64,000 nucleotides of DNA from Bacillota bacterium (GTDB lineage Bacteria > Bacillota > Clostridia > Lachnospirales > Lachnospiraceae), in NCBI GenBank assembly GCA_023386315.1, contig JAEWJZ010000028.1, forward strand, positions 248,001-312,000. Direction: 5' to 3'. A program made the position numbers and the translations under genes. The notes under the pieces are model-generated. The model had not been told where the DNA came from. It did not search any database and saw only the letters and a program-made list of their open reading frames with translations. This document shows, piece by piece, positions 16,759-26,469 of this stretch (position 1 is the stretch's first letter; every line of letters starts with the position of its first letter).

Positions 16759-18468
16759 ATGGAGTATAGGAAAGCTATAAGATCAAAAAAAAGCAAATTT
16801 CAAAAAGAGCTGGAGAAAATGGTATCCAAAAGGATTATCATCATCATACTGATTGGCTGCTTGTTTTTTTCTGTTGCAATTATTGTAATAAATTCCGTGA
16901 GTCAGGAAGTGAATAGTGAACGGCATCTGGAGGTAATCAGTACAAATTTTTTGGATGTATATCAGTCCACTGCGAATTTCTTAAAAGAAAAAGACAATAT
17001 TCAAAGTTTCCTATATTGTATTAAAAATGAGAAAAGCCCAAAGGAAATTAATTATTTAGTCAGCAAATATAATGTAGAGGCAAAGGTAGATATTAATTTA
17101 ATTCTGATCAATCAGGAAAATCAGGTTATGATGACAAACTTTTCGGCAGAGGAAATGAATCTTCACAGGATCGAGTTTAATCGGATTGCAGCTAAGAATG
17201 CAAGAGAGGATGGAGCGGGTATTTATACCACGGTTTATTTTTTCAAAGCTGATGCACCAGAATATCTGATGATATTGCCGCTATACGATCAGGAAACCTA
17301 TTGCGGAACGGTGGCAGCGTATCTGAAAAATACAGATTGGAATAATTGCCTGTCACAGGGGCAGTATGATACGATTATAACGAATGAAAGGAGTGATATT
17401 ATCTATTGTTCCAACAACAGTCTGATCGGGGAAAACGCTGCAAATAAATACGTTGGAAAGGCTGGGAGCAAATATGTAACATTAAATGGAAATCGTTATT
17501 TAAGAAGAAGCAAAGATCAGGAGAATGAGAACATTTGTATCTATTCTTTTATTTATTCACCTGAAAATTCTGCATATATGTTGATCGGTGTCATTACAAT
17601 CATAGGCTTAGGTGCTGTCTGGACCATTATGTTCTTTCATATGCTGAGTGTGATGTCGAAGAAGACTTCGGAATCTGTTGAACTTTTAGTCAAAGAAATC
17701 CGCATTATTCGAAAAAAAGATACCAATCATGAGATTACACTGCGTACAGGCGATGAGTTTGAAGAGATTGCAGAGCAAATTAATAAGATGGTAAAGAGTA
17801 TTAATGAATTGAATCATAAAAATGTTGAATTAATTCAGATAAATGGACAAATGGAGATGCAGAATCTTCAAGAGAGAATGAATCCTCATTTTATATATAA
17901 CACACTGGATAATATTAAATATCTTATTGTATCGGACCCAGTCAAAGCAGAGAACATGATTGAACGCTTTACGCATATTCTGAGATATAGTATTAACAAT
18001 ACGAAAAACAGGGTACTTCTTCAGGAGGACATGGTTTATATTGAGGATTATCTGTTTATCCAAAAGATTCGTTTTGGAAACCGGTTTGATTATACGATCG
18101 AGATTGAGAATAGGTGTGAACAATTCTTCATCCCCAAGCTTCTGTTGCAGCCACTGTTAGAAAATTCTATTAAATATGGTTTCCAAAAGAAAACAGATAT
18201 TCATATTAAGATAGGCGGTTATATACAGAAGGAATATCTGTATCTGGTGGTAGAAGACGATGGAGGAGGACAGCCAAAAGCGACGATAGAGTTGTTAAGA
18301 AGCATCACAAACAGAGAAAAAATGGAGACAAAACATAATGGCTTACAGACGATTAATCGAAGAATTTCACTGGAATATGGAAAAGAAAGCGGAATGATAA
18401 TAGAAAGTCGGGAAAATGAATTTTTCCGGGTAGTATTGAAATTGTGGATGGGAGAAAATTGTGTATAG
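16759..18468 (+). CDS. YesM-type sensor histidine kinase
   Basis: A 569-aa membrane kinase. TM1 is at about 28-48, an extracellular sensor domain at 50-270, TM2 at about 273-295, then HAMP, the His_kinase box (MNPHFIYNTLDNIKYLI, phospho-acceptor His377) and HATPase_c (LLQPLLENSIKYGF, VEDDGGG). This LytS/YesM class pairs with AraC-type response regulators and usually governs nearby carbohydrate or anion transporters. It overlaps the regulator gene by 8 nt. The ligand is probably what the downstream ABC importer carries. Confidence 0.9.
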   Translation: MEYRKAIRSKKSKFQKELEKMVSKRIIIIILIGCLFFSVAIIVINSVSQEVNSERHLEVISTNFLDVYQSTANFLKEKDNIQSFLYCIKNEKSPKEINYLVSKYNVEAKVDINLILINQENQVMMTNFSAEEMNLHRIEFNRIAAKNAREDGAGIYTTVYFFKADAPEYLMILPLYDQETYCGTVAAYLKNTDWNNCLSQGQYDTIITNERSDIIYCSNNSLIGENAANKYVGKAGSKYVTLNGNRYLRRSKDQENENICIYSFIYSPENSAYMLIGVITIIGLGAVWTIMFFHMLSVMSKKTSESVELLVKEIRIIRKKDTNHEITLRTGDEFEEIAEQINKMVKSINELNHKNVELIQINGQMEMQNLQERMNPHFIYNTLDNIKYLIVSDPVKAENMIERFTHILRYSINNTKNRVLLQEDMVYIEDYLFIQKIRFGNRFDYTIEIENRCEQFFIPKLLLQPLLENSIKYGFQKKTDIHIKIGGYIQKEYLYLVVEDDGGGQPKATIELLRSITNREKMETKHNGLQTINRRISLEYGKESGMIIESRENEFFRVVLKLWMGENCV

Positions 18469-19228
18469 TGTACTGTTAGTGGAAGATGAGGACATCATCA
18501 GAAAAGGGATTCGAAATTCTGTTCCATGGGAAAGTTGTGAAAGCTATGTTGTAGGAGAAGCTTCCAATGGGATAGAAGGAAAAATGCTGATCGAAGAGTT
18601 AAAACCGGATATTGTCATTACGGATATTAATATGCCGGTCATGGATGGACTGCAGATGATTGCCAATACAAAGACTGTGTTTGATTATGTTGCAATTATT
18701 CTTACCGGATATTCAGATTTTGAGTACGCGATGGAGGCGATTCGCAATGGTGTATCTACTTACGTCTTAAAGCCTTTAAATATGGAGGAAATGAAGGAAG
18801 CTTTAGAGCAGGCAGTTTTAGAATCTAAAAATATTCACTATTTACGGGAGCGCAATGAAAAAATAAAAGAACTGGAGAACATTTCTCTGATAGAAGAAAA
18901 GACCTGTTTTGATCCGGTCATACAACAGATCTTACAATATATAGAAAAACATTATCAGGAAAAAATTGTATTATCTGACTTAGAAGAAGTACTGCATTAC
19001 TCAGAACGATACATTAACCAGAAGTTTCGTAAAGCGTTAGGAACAACAGTAATCGAATATCTGAATCGGTTCCGGATACAGAAGGCATTGGCAATGCTGA
19101 AAAATAGGAATACAGTCATATCAGAGGTGGGCTTCCTCTGTGGAATCGGTGACTATAAATATTTTAACCACGTATTTAAAAAATATATAGGGTGCTCTGC
19201 CAAAGAATATCAGAGCAGAGTGTTATAA
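18461..19228 (+). CDS. YesN-type response regulator (REC + AraC HTH)
   Basis: A 255-aa protein. The receiver domain (1-120) has the phosphorylatable Asp in DIVITDINMPVMDG and the switch region ILTGYSDFEYA. A C-terminal AraC HTH pair spans about 155-255 (LSDLEEVLHYSERYINQKFR, then ISEVGFLCGIGDYKYFNHVF). The start is GTG 18461 inside the end of the kinase gene. With the kinase it forms a two-component system likely to activate the ABC transporter genes that follow its terminator. Confidence 0.9.
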   Translation: MYSVLLVEDEDIIRKGIRNSVPWESCESYVVGEASNGIEGKMLIEELKPDIVITDINMPVMDGLQMIANTKTVFDYVAIILTGYSDFEYAMEAIRNGVSTYVLKPLNMEEMKEALEQAVLESKNIHYLRERNEKIKELENISLIEEKTCFDPVIQQILQYIEKHYQEKIVLSDLEEVLHYSERYINQKFRKALGTTVIEYLNRFRIQKALAMLKNRNTVISEVGFLCGIGDYKYFNHVFKKYIGCSAKEYQSRVL

Positions 19229-19258
19229 AATACCGGACAAAACTGTTCGGTATTTTTT
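19229..19258 (+). terminator. Terminator between two-component system and ABC operon
   Basis: An 11-bp stem (AATACCGGACA at 19229-19239 with TGTTCGGTATT at 19244-19254, one G-U, 4-nt loop) is followed by Ts. A separate promoter for the ABC genes is implied; TATGAT at 19303-19308 is a candidate -10 with a poor -35, as expected for an activated promoter. Confidence 0.85.
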
Positions 19259-19350
19259 CCATTTGTTCGGGATAAAGAGTGTGAAACAGAGCTCAGATCT
19301 TATATGATAAAGCTATCTAATAAATTATATTTTATGGGAGGAACAAAATA

Positions 19351-20436
19351 ATGAAAAAAGGTATTGGGTTACTAATGGGATTAATTACTGCAGTCTCTCT
19401 TACAGGCTGCGCAAGCACAGGTGCTGAATCAACAACTGCCGCACAAACTGAATCAACAAAAGCAGCAGAAGAAACAACTGCAGCAAAAGCGGCACAGGGG
19501 GGAGGAAATCTGGTTATTTATTCACCTAACTCCGAAGGACTTATGAATGCGACCATTCCATTATTTGAAGAAAAATATGGAGTCAATGTAGAGGTAATTC
19601 AGGCAGGTACCGGTGAATTGGTAAAGAGAATTCAATCAGAGAAAAATGATCCATACGGGGATGTTCTCTTTGGAGGTTCCTGGTCACTGGCATATGACAA
19701 TAAGAATCTTTGGGAGCCATATGTATCAGCGAATAATGACAATGTGATGGATGCATACAAAAACACCTGTGGTTTTATTACGGGTAATGTATTAGACGGC
19801 AGCGTATTAATTGTAAATACAGACCTGCTTGGAGATATTGAGATCAATGGCTACAAAGACCTGTTAAATCCCGAGTTAAAAGGAAAGATTGCTACCGCTG
19901 ATCCGGCCAATTCCTCCTCCGCTTTTGCACAGCTTACCAATATGCTGCTGGCAATGGGAGGCTATGAGGATGATGCAGCGTGGAAATACGTAGAAGACCT
20001 GTTTACCAATGTTGATGGTAAAATTTGTGAAAGCTCCTCCGCAGTTTACAAAGGAGTTGCAGATGGTGAATATGTAGTAGGACTTTCCTATGAAGATCCG
20101 TGTGCACAGCTTGTAAGAGATGGCGCACCCGTTAAAATTGTATATCCAAAAGAAGGAACAGTATATCTGCCGGCATCAGCAACCATCATCAAGGGCGCAA
20201 AAAATATGGATAATGCAAAATTATTTATCGATTTTATATTAAGTGATGAAGTACAGAATATATGGGGAAGTACGTTAACAAACAGACCGGTTATCAAGGA
20301 TGCAAAGACAAGCGACTTCATGAAACCTATTTCTGATATAAAAGTAATTGAAGAGGATATTCCATATGTAAGTGGGAACAAACAGAAAATTGTTGACAGA
20401 TACACAGAAATTTTCACTGATTTACAGAGCAAATAA
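19351..20436 (+). CDS. ABC importer substrate-binding lipoprotein (AfuA/FbpA-like)
   Basis: A 361-aa lipoprotein. The signal peptide ends in LTGC (lipidated Cys near 20), then a Ala/Thr/Glu-rich linker (to about 50) and a type II periplasmic-binding fold (NLVIYSPNSEGLMNATIPLF onward). It belongs to the Fe3+/AfuA/2-aminoethylphosphonate group; AfuA-type members bind sugar phosphates and FbpA-type bind ferric iron. The paired-Tyr ferric site of FbpA is not obvious, so an organophosphate or similar anion is as likely as iron. It is first gene of the importer operon. Confidence 0.85.
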   Translation: MKKGIGLLMGLITAVSLTGCASTGAESTTAAQTESTKAAEETTAAKAAQGGGNLVIYSPNSEGLMNATIPLFEEKYGVNVEVIQAGTGELVKRIQSEKNDPYGDVLFGGSWSLAYDNKNLWEPYVSANNDNVMDAYKNTCGFITGNVLDGSVLIVNTDLLGDIEINGYKDLLNPELKGKIATADPANSSSAFAQLTNMLLAMGGYEDDAAWKYVEDLFTNVDGKICESSSAVYKGVADGEYVVGLSYEDPCAQLVRDGAPVKIVYPKEGTVYLPASATIIKGAKNMDNAKLFIDFILSDEVQNIWGSTLTNRPVIKDAKTSDFMKPISDIKVIEEDIPYVSGNKQKIVDRYTEIFTDLQSK

Positions 20437-20459
20437 AACTTAAAAATATAGGGCATTAA

Positions 20460-20495
20460 CGTCTAAAGCATGGAACAAAACCCATGCTTTAGACG
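20460..20495 (+). other. Intergenic hairpin between SBP and ATPase genes
   Basis: A perfect 14-bp stem (20460-20473 with 20482-20495) with an 8-nt loop and no T-tract. A hairpin of this kind after a binding-protein gene usually protects the upstream mRNA so that the SBP is made in excess over the membrane components. Confidence 0.6.
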
Positions 20496-20541
20496 ATCAA
20501 GGGATCAGTTTACAGTTTCTGGAAAGGGTAAGGTTGGGTAA

Positions 20542-21627
20542 ATGAGCAAAATTTCAATTAAAAATGCTGTAAAAAAATATGGAGAAACTACTGTCATTCC
20601 ACAACTGAATGCTGAGATAAAAGATGGAGAACTATTTACGCTCCTTGGTCCTTCCGGTTGCGGAAAGACAACATTACTCAGAATGATTGCAGGATTTAAT
20701 TCCATTGAGGGGGGAGATATTCTGTTTAATGACACCCGCATCAATGATATGGATCCAAGTAAAAGAAATATTGGTATGGTTTTTCAAAATTATGCCATTT
20801 TCCCCAATCTGTCAGTGCGGGATAATGTAGCATTCGGATTAAAAAACCGAAAAGTAGAAAAAGAGACATTAAAGGCAGAAACAGATAAGTATCTAAACCT
20901 GATGCAGATTATGCAATATGCAAACCGCATGCCAAATCAATTATCCGGAGGGCAGCAGCAGCGTATCGCTCTTGCAAGAGCACTTGTAATATCCCCAGAC
21001 GTATTGCTGATGGATGAGCCTTTATCGAATCTGGATGCAAAACTGCGTCTGGAGATGCGCAGTGTCATTCGTCATACACAGAAAAATGTTGGAATTACTA
21101 CCGTATATGTAACCCATGATCAGGAGGAAGCAATGGCGATCAGCGATACAATTGCTGTTATGAAAGATGGGGAGATTCAGCACATAGGAACTCCAAGGGA
21201 CATTTATCAAAGACCATGTAACGTTTTCGTGGCAACCTTTATCGGAAGAACGAATATCATGGAGGCAAGGACAGATGCTGGCAAGATTGTATTTAAGGCT
21301 GGGTATCAGGTAGAACTTCCTGTGTTAAAAAATGCAGGAAACCAGGAGGTTTTGTGCTCCATCCGTCCGGAAGAATTTGTTATCTGTAAAGATTATGAGA
21401 CGGGGATCAGGGGAACTGTTAAGGAATTTACCTATTTAGGATTGAATACACATTACAGCATTGAGCTGGAAGATGGGAACATCGTAGAGACCGTAGAGGA
21501 ATCTTCGATAAAAGAAGAACTGCAGCCTGGTCAGAAAGTGATGCTGCAGGTGAAGAAAGAAAAAATCAATGTATTCAATAAACAAGGTGATACGAATCTG
21601 GTAAGGAGCGGGTTTTATGAAGAATAA
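20542..21627 (+). CDS. ABC importer ATPase (FbpC/AfuC/PotA-like)
   Basis: A 361-aa cytosolic ATPase. Walker A GPSGCGKTT, signature LSGGQQQRIALARAL, Walker B VLLMDEPLSNLDAKLR and switch His in VTHDQEEAMA are all intact. A C-terminal TOBE-type domain (about 240-361) is present, as in the MalK/PotA/FbpC class. It powers the transporter formed with the flanking SBP and permease. It ends inside the permease start (11-nt overlap), so translation is coupled. Confidence 0.9.
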   Translation: MSKISIKNAVKKYGETTVIPQLNAEIKDGELFTLLGPSGCGKTTLLRMIAGFNSIEGGDILFNDTRINDMDPSKRNIGMVFQNYAIFPNLSVRDNVAFGLKNRKVEKETLKAETDKYLNLMQIMQYANRMPNQLSGGQQQRIALARALVISPDVLLMDEPLSNLDAKLRLEMRSVIRHTQKNVGITTVYVTHDQEEAMAISDTIAVMKDGEIQHIGTPRDIYQRPCNVFVATFIGRTNIMEARTDAGKIVFKAGYQVELPVLKNAGNQEVLCSIRPEEFVICKDYETGIRGTVKEFTYLGLNTHYSIELEDGNIVETVEESSIKEELQPGQKVMLQVKKEKINVFNKQGDTNLVRSGFYEE

Positions 21628-23272
21628 TAACAAATTCCGTTTGGATGTATGGGGATTCATTACGCTTGCTGCAATTGCATTGTATCTGCTGTTTCTGATT
21701 TACCCTATGGCTTATTTGATAAAACAGTCTGTGATAGACAGCGAGACAGGGGCCATCACAATGGCGAATTTTGCAAAATTTTTATCAAAGAGTTACTATT
21801 TTGATACCCTGTTTAACAGCTTTAAGGTATCCATTGCTGCGACGTTATTATCGTTGGCGATTGGAACACCGTTAGCATATCTGTTCTCTGTATTTAAGAT
21901 AAAAGGGAAATCCATTTTAAATATTCTAATTATTGTAGCATCCATGTCTGCACCATTTATAGGCGCGTATTCCTGGATTCTGTTACTGGGAAGAAGCGGG
22001 GTTATTACAAAATTTTTTAAAAATATAGGAATCATCATTCCGCCTGTCTATGGGTTTACAGGAATTGTTCTGGTTATGACATTGCAGTTATTTCCTCTTG
22101 TATTTCTGTATGCGAAAGGAGCTTTGAAAAACATAGATAATTCTCTGATCGAAGCAGCAGAGAATTTAGGGTGCTCAGGCTTTCGGTGTTTTTTCAAAGT
22201 TGTAGTACCGTTAATTACGCCTACGTTATTGGCAGCAGGACTTTTGGTATTTATGAGATCCTTCGCTGACTTTGGTACACCGATGCTGATTGGAGAAGGT
22301 TATCGTACATTCCCGGTAGTTCTATACACAGAGTTCATTAATGAGGTCAGTGGAAATGATGGTTTTGCAGCCGCAATTGCGGTGATTGCTATTGCAGTTA
22401 CGACAGTCGTATTTCTGGTACAGAAGTATGTAGCCAACAAGAAGTCATTTTCATTAAATGCCCTGCACCCAATGGAAGAAAAAACAGCACATAAGGATAT
22501 TTCGTGGATGATTCATTTGTTTTCTTATCTGATTGTGGGAATTGCTGTTTTACCCCAATGCTATGTGATTTACACATCCTTTAAAAAAACGGAGGGAAAA
22601 ATATTTACGTCGGGATATTCTTTGGAAAGCTATATAACGGCATTTGGCAAACTGGGTAAGAGTATTCAAAATACGATTATTATTCCAGTGCTTGCATTAA
22701 TTGTGATTGTAATTCTGGCAGTTGTGATTGCATATCTGGTAGTGCGCAGAAGAAATACACTGACAAACACAGTCGACATCTTATCCATGATACCATACAT
22801 AGTGCCAGGGACTGTGCTTGGTATTGCATTACTCAATGGATTTAATCGAAAACCATTGTTAATTAGCGGAACGATGCTGATTATGATAATTGCGTTGATT
22901 ATTCGAAGACTTCCTTATACGATTCGTTCTTCCGTAGCGATTCTTCAGCAGATACCCATAAGCATTGAAGAGGCAGCAATTTCACTTGGTGCTTCTAAAA
23001 TGAAGGCATTTTTTCGCATCACGGTTCCAATGATGTCTGCAGGTATTCTATCGGGAGCAATTCTTAGCTGGGTAACTATGATTAGTGAATTGTCTACAGC
23101 AATTATTCTGTATACTGGAAAAACAAAGACATTAACAGTTGCAGTATATACAGAAGTGGTCAGAGGAAATTATGGAACGGCCGCAGCGTTGTCTGCCATA
23201 CTTACAGCATTGACGGTTGTATCCTTACTCGTATTTAATAGATTTAATAAAGGAAAGGATTTAAGTTTGTAG
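21617..23272 (+). CDS. ABC importer permease, fused two-domain (FbpB/AfuB-like)
   Basis: A 551-aa membrane protein with about 12 helices and two BPD_transp_1 domains in one chain. Each half has an EAA loop (EAAENLGCSGFRCFFKVVVP and EEAAISLGASKMKAFFRITV). The fused form is typical of FbpB/AfuB iron or sugar-phosphate importers, where one chain replaces a permease dimer. AAGGAGCGGG serves as RBS within the ATPase gene. It ends the operon, with a terminator 74 nt later. Confidence 0.9.
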   Translation: MKNNNKFRLDVWGFITLAAIALYLLFLIYPMAYLIKQSVIDSETGAITMANFAKFLSKSYYFDTLFNSFKVSIAATLLSLAIGTPLAYLFSVFKIKGKSILNILIIVASMSAPFIGAYSWILLLGRSGVITKFFKNIGIIIPPVYGFTGIVLVMTLQLFPLVFLYAKGALKNIDNSLIEAAENLGCSGFRCFFKVVVPLITPTLLAAGLLVFMRSFADFGTPMLIGEGYRTFPVVLYTEFINEVSGNDGFAAAIAVIAIAVTTVVFLVQKYVANKKSFSLNALHPMEEKTAHKDISWMIHLFSYLIVGIAVLPQCYVIYTSFKKTEGKIFTSGYSLESYITAFGKLGKSIQNTIIIPVLALIVIVILAVVIAYLVVRRRNTLTNTVDILSMIPYIVPGTVLGIALLNGFNRKPLLISGTMLIMIIALIIRRLPYTIRSSVAILQQIPISIEEAAISLGASKMKAFFRITVPMMSAGILSGAILSWVTMISELSTAIILYTGKTKTLTVAVYTEVVRGNYGTAAALSAILTALTVVSLLVFNRFNKGKDLSL

Positions 23273-23345
23273 ATGAGAAAAAATCTTTAAAATCTGAATG
23301 TATGTTTTGACTAAATATATAAAAAAATACTCTGAAAAATTTTTG

Positions 23346-23385
23346 CCCTTCCAAATTTGTAAAGATTGGAGGGGTGATTTTTTTT
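23346..23385 (+). terminator. Terminator of the ABC importer operon
   Basis: A 9-bp stem (CCCTTCCAA at 23346-23354 with TTGGAGGGG at 23366-23374, one G-U), then TGA and eight Ts. Confidence 0.75.
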
Positions 23386-23486
23386 GATTGAATCATTTTA
23401 CAATATATCATAAAATAAAGTATAGTATGAAAGGCGGTATTTACTTTAGTGCACAATATTATTTTACATAGAGAGGGAAAAGAAAA

Positions 23487-24692
23487 ATGGTTTTTTTCAA
23501 GAAATTTTTTAATGGAAAGGAAAATACAAAGAGCCAGGAAGAAAAGGTTGATGATATTATTCTTCAAATTTTAAAGGAAGAAGGGATGTTAAAAAACATT
23601 CAGTCTGAAATTATAAACAATGAACTGGTAATAAATGATTGCAAGATGACTATAAAAGCAGGAGTAAGCAATAAAACTCAACATCAAAATGCAATTGTAC
23701 TCCAGCTTGATTTTATCATTAAGCATGAAAATTTTGATACTGAGATTTTGGAATCTGTAGCGGGAATTGGAAGGGAAAATGACATTTATCAAGCAATAAG
23801 AAATGGTACTGCCACTTTTGTTTCTAACGTTTTAGAGGTCATAGCTGATGGGTTTTGTGATACACATAATCCGGAACTTGATTTTGAAACGGTATTAGGA
23901 AATTGCCACCAGATATGGCATCCTAAAATAGGGGGATTGCATGCACAGGGATATTGCGGCATAAATACGATTGATGACAGCAGAATATTCAATATATTGA
24001 AAGATGAAATCGTACCGAGATTAGGAACAAAACGTTTTTACTGGATTAAGGTATATGTATCCCGCCAGGCAGATGGGGAAATCATTACACAATGTACTTT
24101 TAACAATGAACCATTTTTGAAAGCGCAGCAAAAAATGGAAGAGTATGCCAAAAGCTGGGATACAGGGAACCAATTTAAAGGAGAAAAGCAATTTATACTT
24201 ATTAGACAATGCGATAAAACTTGGAAACAGGGAAAATATAATTATGAAAATCTGAAAAAGTATGTTTTTGGAACAATAGAATTATTTGAGATTTGTTCAA
24301 CTGAGGCAGATTGGGAGGGACTTTTTGAAAGTATAGCTGACTTGACGGGGGATATAGACTTAGCCATTGAACTATATTCTTTTATTCCTGAACTGTATTG
24401 TAAATTTGCTTTGCCTGAAATTCAATATTCCGATGAAGTCGTATTAATTAAGCCTGACGGGTTTAAGTCTAATGTATATTTATCACAGCTAAGCAGACTA
24501 ACTCTCATCAAAAGATTAATAAGAGAAAAATTGAATACAGGTTTTGATAAAGACAAATATAACCATATTTTATTTCAGAGTGCGACGTTCAAAGCAATTA
24601 ATAACGCTCTCAATCAGGGACGTGAACTGGAAAACCTGGCAACCCTGCCGTTAGCTATTAATGTTACAGAAGATTATAACCCATTAAATTAA
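23487..24692 (+). CDS. Uncharacterised 401-aa protein (possibly DUF6348)
   Basis: Soluble, no signal peptide or membrane segment. It has a basic N-terminus (FFKKFFNGKE), an acidic-helical start and a Cys/His-containing centre (GNCHQIWHPKIGGLHAQGYC). It resembles DUF6348-type proteins, which I recall only by general pattern, so the name is tentative. Such proteins are often found beside polymorphic toxins or lipoproteins, but no toxin is visible here. The gene is AT-rich and ends 18 nt before a lipoprotein gene with which it probably forms an operon. Confidence 0.55.
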   Translation: MVFFKKFFNGKENTKSQEEKVDDIILQILKEEGMLKNIQSEIINNELVINDCKMTIKAGVSNKTQHQNAIVLQLDFIIKHENFDTEILESVAGIGRENDIYQAIRNGTATFVSNVLEVIADGFCDTHNPELDFETVLGNCHQIWHPKIGGLHAQGYCGINTIDDSRIFNILKDEIVPRLGTKRFYWIKVYVSRQADGEIITQCTFNNEPFLKAQQKMEEYAKSWDTGNQFKGEKQFILIRQCDKTWKQGKYNYENLKKYVFGTIELFEICSTEADWEGLFESIADLTGDIDLAIELYSFIPELYCKFALPEIQYSDEVVLIKPDGFKSNVYLSQLSRLTLIKRLIREKLNTGFDKDKYNHILFQSATFKAINNALNQGRELENLATLPLAINVTEDYNPLN

Positions 24693-24710
24693 TCTAAAGG
24701 AGATTTTATA

Positions 24711-25568
24711 ATGTATAAGAAAAGTGCTGTTTTTAGCTTTATTTTTATTTGCTGTGTTATGATTTCAGGCTGCCAGAGAATGGATTTTACAGAAGTTACA
24801 ACTAATACAAATGAATATGCTTCTTCCAATAATAATGTAGAAACAAAGAATCAGGATTCTATAGATTCTGATACTGATAATTTAAATATTGAAAAAGTAG
24901 AATCAGTTATAGAAAATAATATAAATAGCGTTTTTGAAGGTAATATTGGGAATCAAAATATATGTATGGTTATTTATAGAGATGGCGAACAACTATCCGC
25001 TTCCTATATCACACAAAATGACGATGATGGCGAAATAAAATTGCAAGGAACAATACAATTAGATAATGCTTCATTTATTTTGCAAAATGAAAATAATAAT
25101 ATAATTTTTAGAGGCACAATTAAACCTGATACCAAGGAAGGTGATTTATTAGATGGAACCTTTACAAATGTTGAGAAATCCCATTTTTCTCTTGTGCATA
25201 CGCATGCAATAGGCAATACATATGAAAAACGCTACTCCATACCTGGCACTAATACAGAGGATATAGAAGAATTTGCAAAAAAAATCAAAGAATATATTAT
25301 TGAAAATAATAAACAAGGCTTTGCAGAACTTATTGATTACCCCATTAATATAAAAACAAATGATAAAAAAATTGCCATTAATAGTGCAGAGGAATTCGTA
25401 AAAAAATATGATGATATAATAAACTCTGATTTTAAACTTGCACTTTCAAAAGCATATACAAAATATTTAAATAGCAACCCTACAGGAATTATGCTTGCAA
25501 ATGGAAAGATATGGATAAACTATATGAACGATAAAGAAGGTTTAAGAATTTTTGCAATTAATAACTAA
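24711..25568 (+). CDS. Hypothetical lipoprotein
   Basis: A 285-aa exported protein. The hydrophobic signal segment ends in the lipobox MISGC (Cys near 21), followed by an Asn/Ser/Thr-rich linker and a beta-rich domain (LQGTIQLDNASFILQ, IIFRGTIKPD). The C-terminal 100 residues read like a small helical domain ending in GKIWINYMNDKEGLRIFAI, a pattern seen in lipoproteins of Lachnospiraceae of unknown role. AAAGGAG is the RBS. Codon use is strongly AT-rich. It is probably co-transcribed with the 23487 gene. Confidence 0.7.
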   Translation: MYKKSAVFSFIFICCVMISGCQRMDFTEVTTNTNEYASSNNNVETKNQDSIDSDTDNLNIEKVESVIENNINSVFEGNIGNQNICMVIYRDGEQLSASYITQNDDDGEIKLQGTIQLDNASFILQNENNNIIFRGTIKPDTKEGDLLDGTFTNVEKSHFSLVHTHAIGNTYEKRYSIPGTNTEDIEEFAKKIKEYIIENNKQGFAELIDYPINIKTNDKKIAINSAEEFVKKYDDIINSDFKLALSKAYTKYLNSNPTGIMLANGKIWINYMNDKEGLRIFAINN

Positions 25569-25617
25569 TGTCTTAATTTGAAGGGGAACCATAATATTTA
25601 ATATTTACTAAATAAAA

Positions 25618-25662
25618 AAGAAGAATAAATAAGGATATCCCTATTTATTCTTCTTTTTTTTT
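25618..25662 (+). terminator. Intrinsic terminator after the lipoprotein gene
   Basis: A perfect 14-bp stem (AAGAAGAATAAATA at 25618-25631 with 25642-25655) and a run of Ts. Confidence 0.85.
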
Positions 25663-25855
25663 GTAGATTCACTGCAACTTACGCTATTATAGCATAAATT
25701 GTGGGATATCCAGAGATATAAACTATAAATTAGTTTACAAAATAATATTTTGTTTCTTTTTATAGTATGTAACTGGAACAAATATAAAACGCCGGCAACA
25801 TATTTGCTCAGTTAAATATTGACTAATATTATAAAATTTTAAGGAGGAAATGAAA

Positions 25856-26374
25856 ATGAATGTTAGTTCTTCAGGAAAAACTTTTATTAAGGAACATGAA
25901 TGTATTGGTGGAAAACCTGACTTAACAGTTTACAAAGATGCAGCCGGATATCCAACAGTTGGTTATGGTCATAAAGTTACATCGGCCGATAAATTAAAGG
26001 TGGGGGATAAAATTACCAAAACTAAAGCTAATAGTTTATTTGCATCAGATATAAGTTCATTTGAAGAGGCTGCAAACACTTTGCCTAAGTTATCTAAGAT
26101 GAGTCAGGATCAGTTTGATGCAGTTGTATCTCTGATATTCAATGTTGGCAAAGACCCAGTACTAAAAACAACTAATGATTTATATGTAGCATTGAATGAT
26201 AATAATACATATAAAAAACCTATATCATCTGCCTGCAAAAAAGCTGTTGTTAAAGGCTTTACCTATACAAAAGCAGGAGGTAAAAGGCTTCAGGCATTGG
26301 TTGACAGAAGAAACGATGAATTAAACTTATTTTTAGGCACTGATTCAGTAGAATATATTACGATGGATTCATAA
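25856..26374 (+). CDS. GH24 phage-type lysozyme
   Basis: A 172-aa enzyme of the T4/lambdoid lysozyme family that hydrolyses peptidoglycan. The catalytic Glu is in FIKEHECIGG, followed by the usual YKDAAGYPTVGYGHKVT. The helical C-terminal lobe is complete (FDAVVSLIFNVG). There is no signal peptide, so release would need a holin or lysis; none is adjacent. I chose ATG 25856 because AAGGAGG (25841-25847) is 8 nt upstream; ATG 25850 is only 2 nt away. It is isolated between terminators and is probably a prophage remnant or co-opted gene. Confidence 0.85.
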   Translation: MNVSSSGKTFIKEHECIGGKPDLTVYKDAAGYPTVGYGHKVTSADKLKVGDKITKTKANSLFASDISSFEEAANTLPKLSKMSQDQFDAVVSLIFNVGKDPVLKTTNDLYVALNDNNTYKKPISSACKKAVVKGFTYTKAGGKRLQALVDRRNDELNLFLGTDSVEYITMDS

Positions 26375-26395
26375 GCAGCTGCATAATCCCGATAG

Positions 26396-26420
26396 AAGGG
26401 GCATGATCATGCCCCTTTTG
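26396..26420 (+). terminator. Terminator after the lysozyme gene
   Basis: Perfect palindrome AAGGGGCATGA/TCATGCCCCTT (26396-26417) with a short T-run. The exact symmetry means it could also be a protein-binding site. Confidence 0.65.
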
Positions 26421-26469
26421 TTGTGTTTTCCTGCCATGAGCAGGCTATTATTTATTTAGAAATTTTTCT

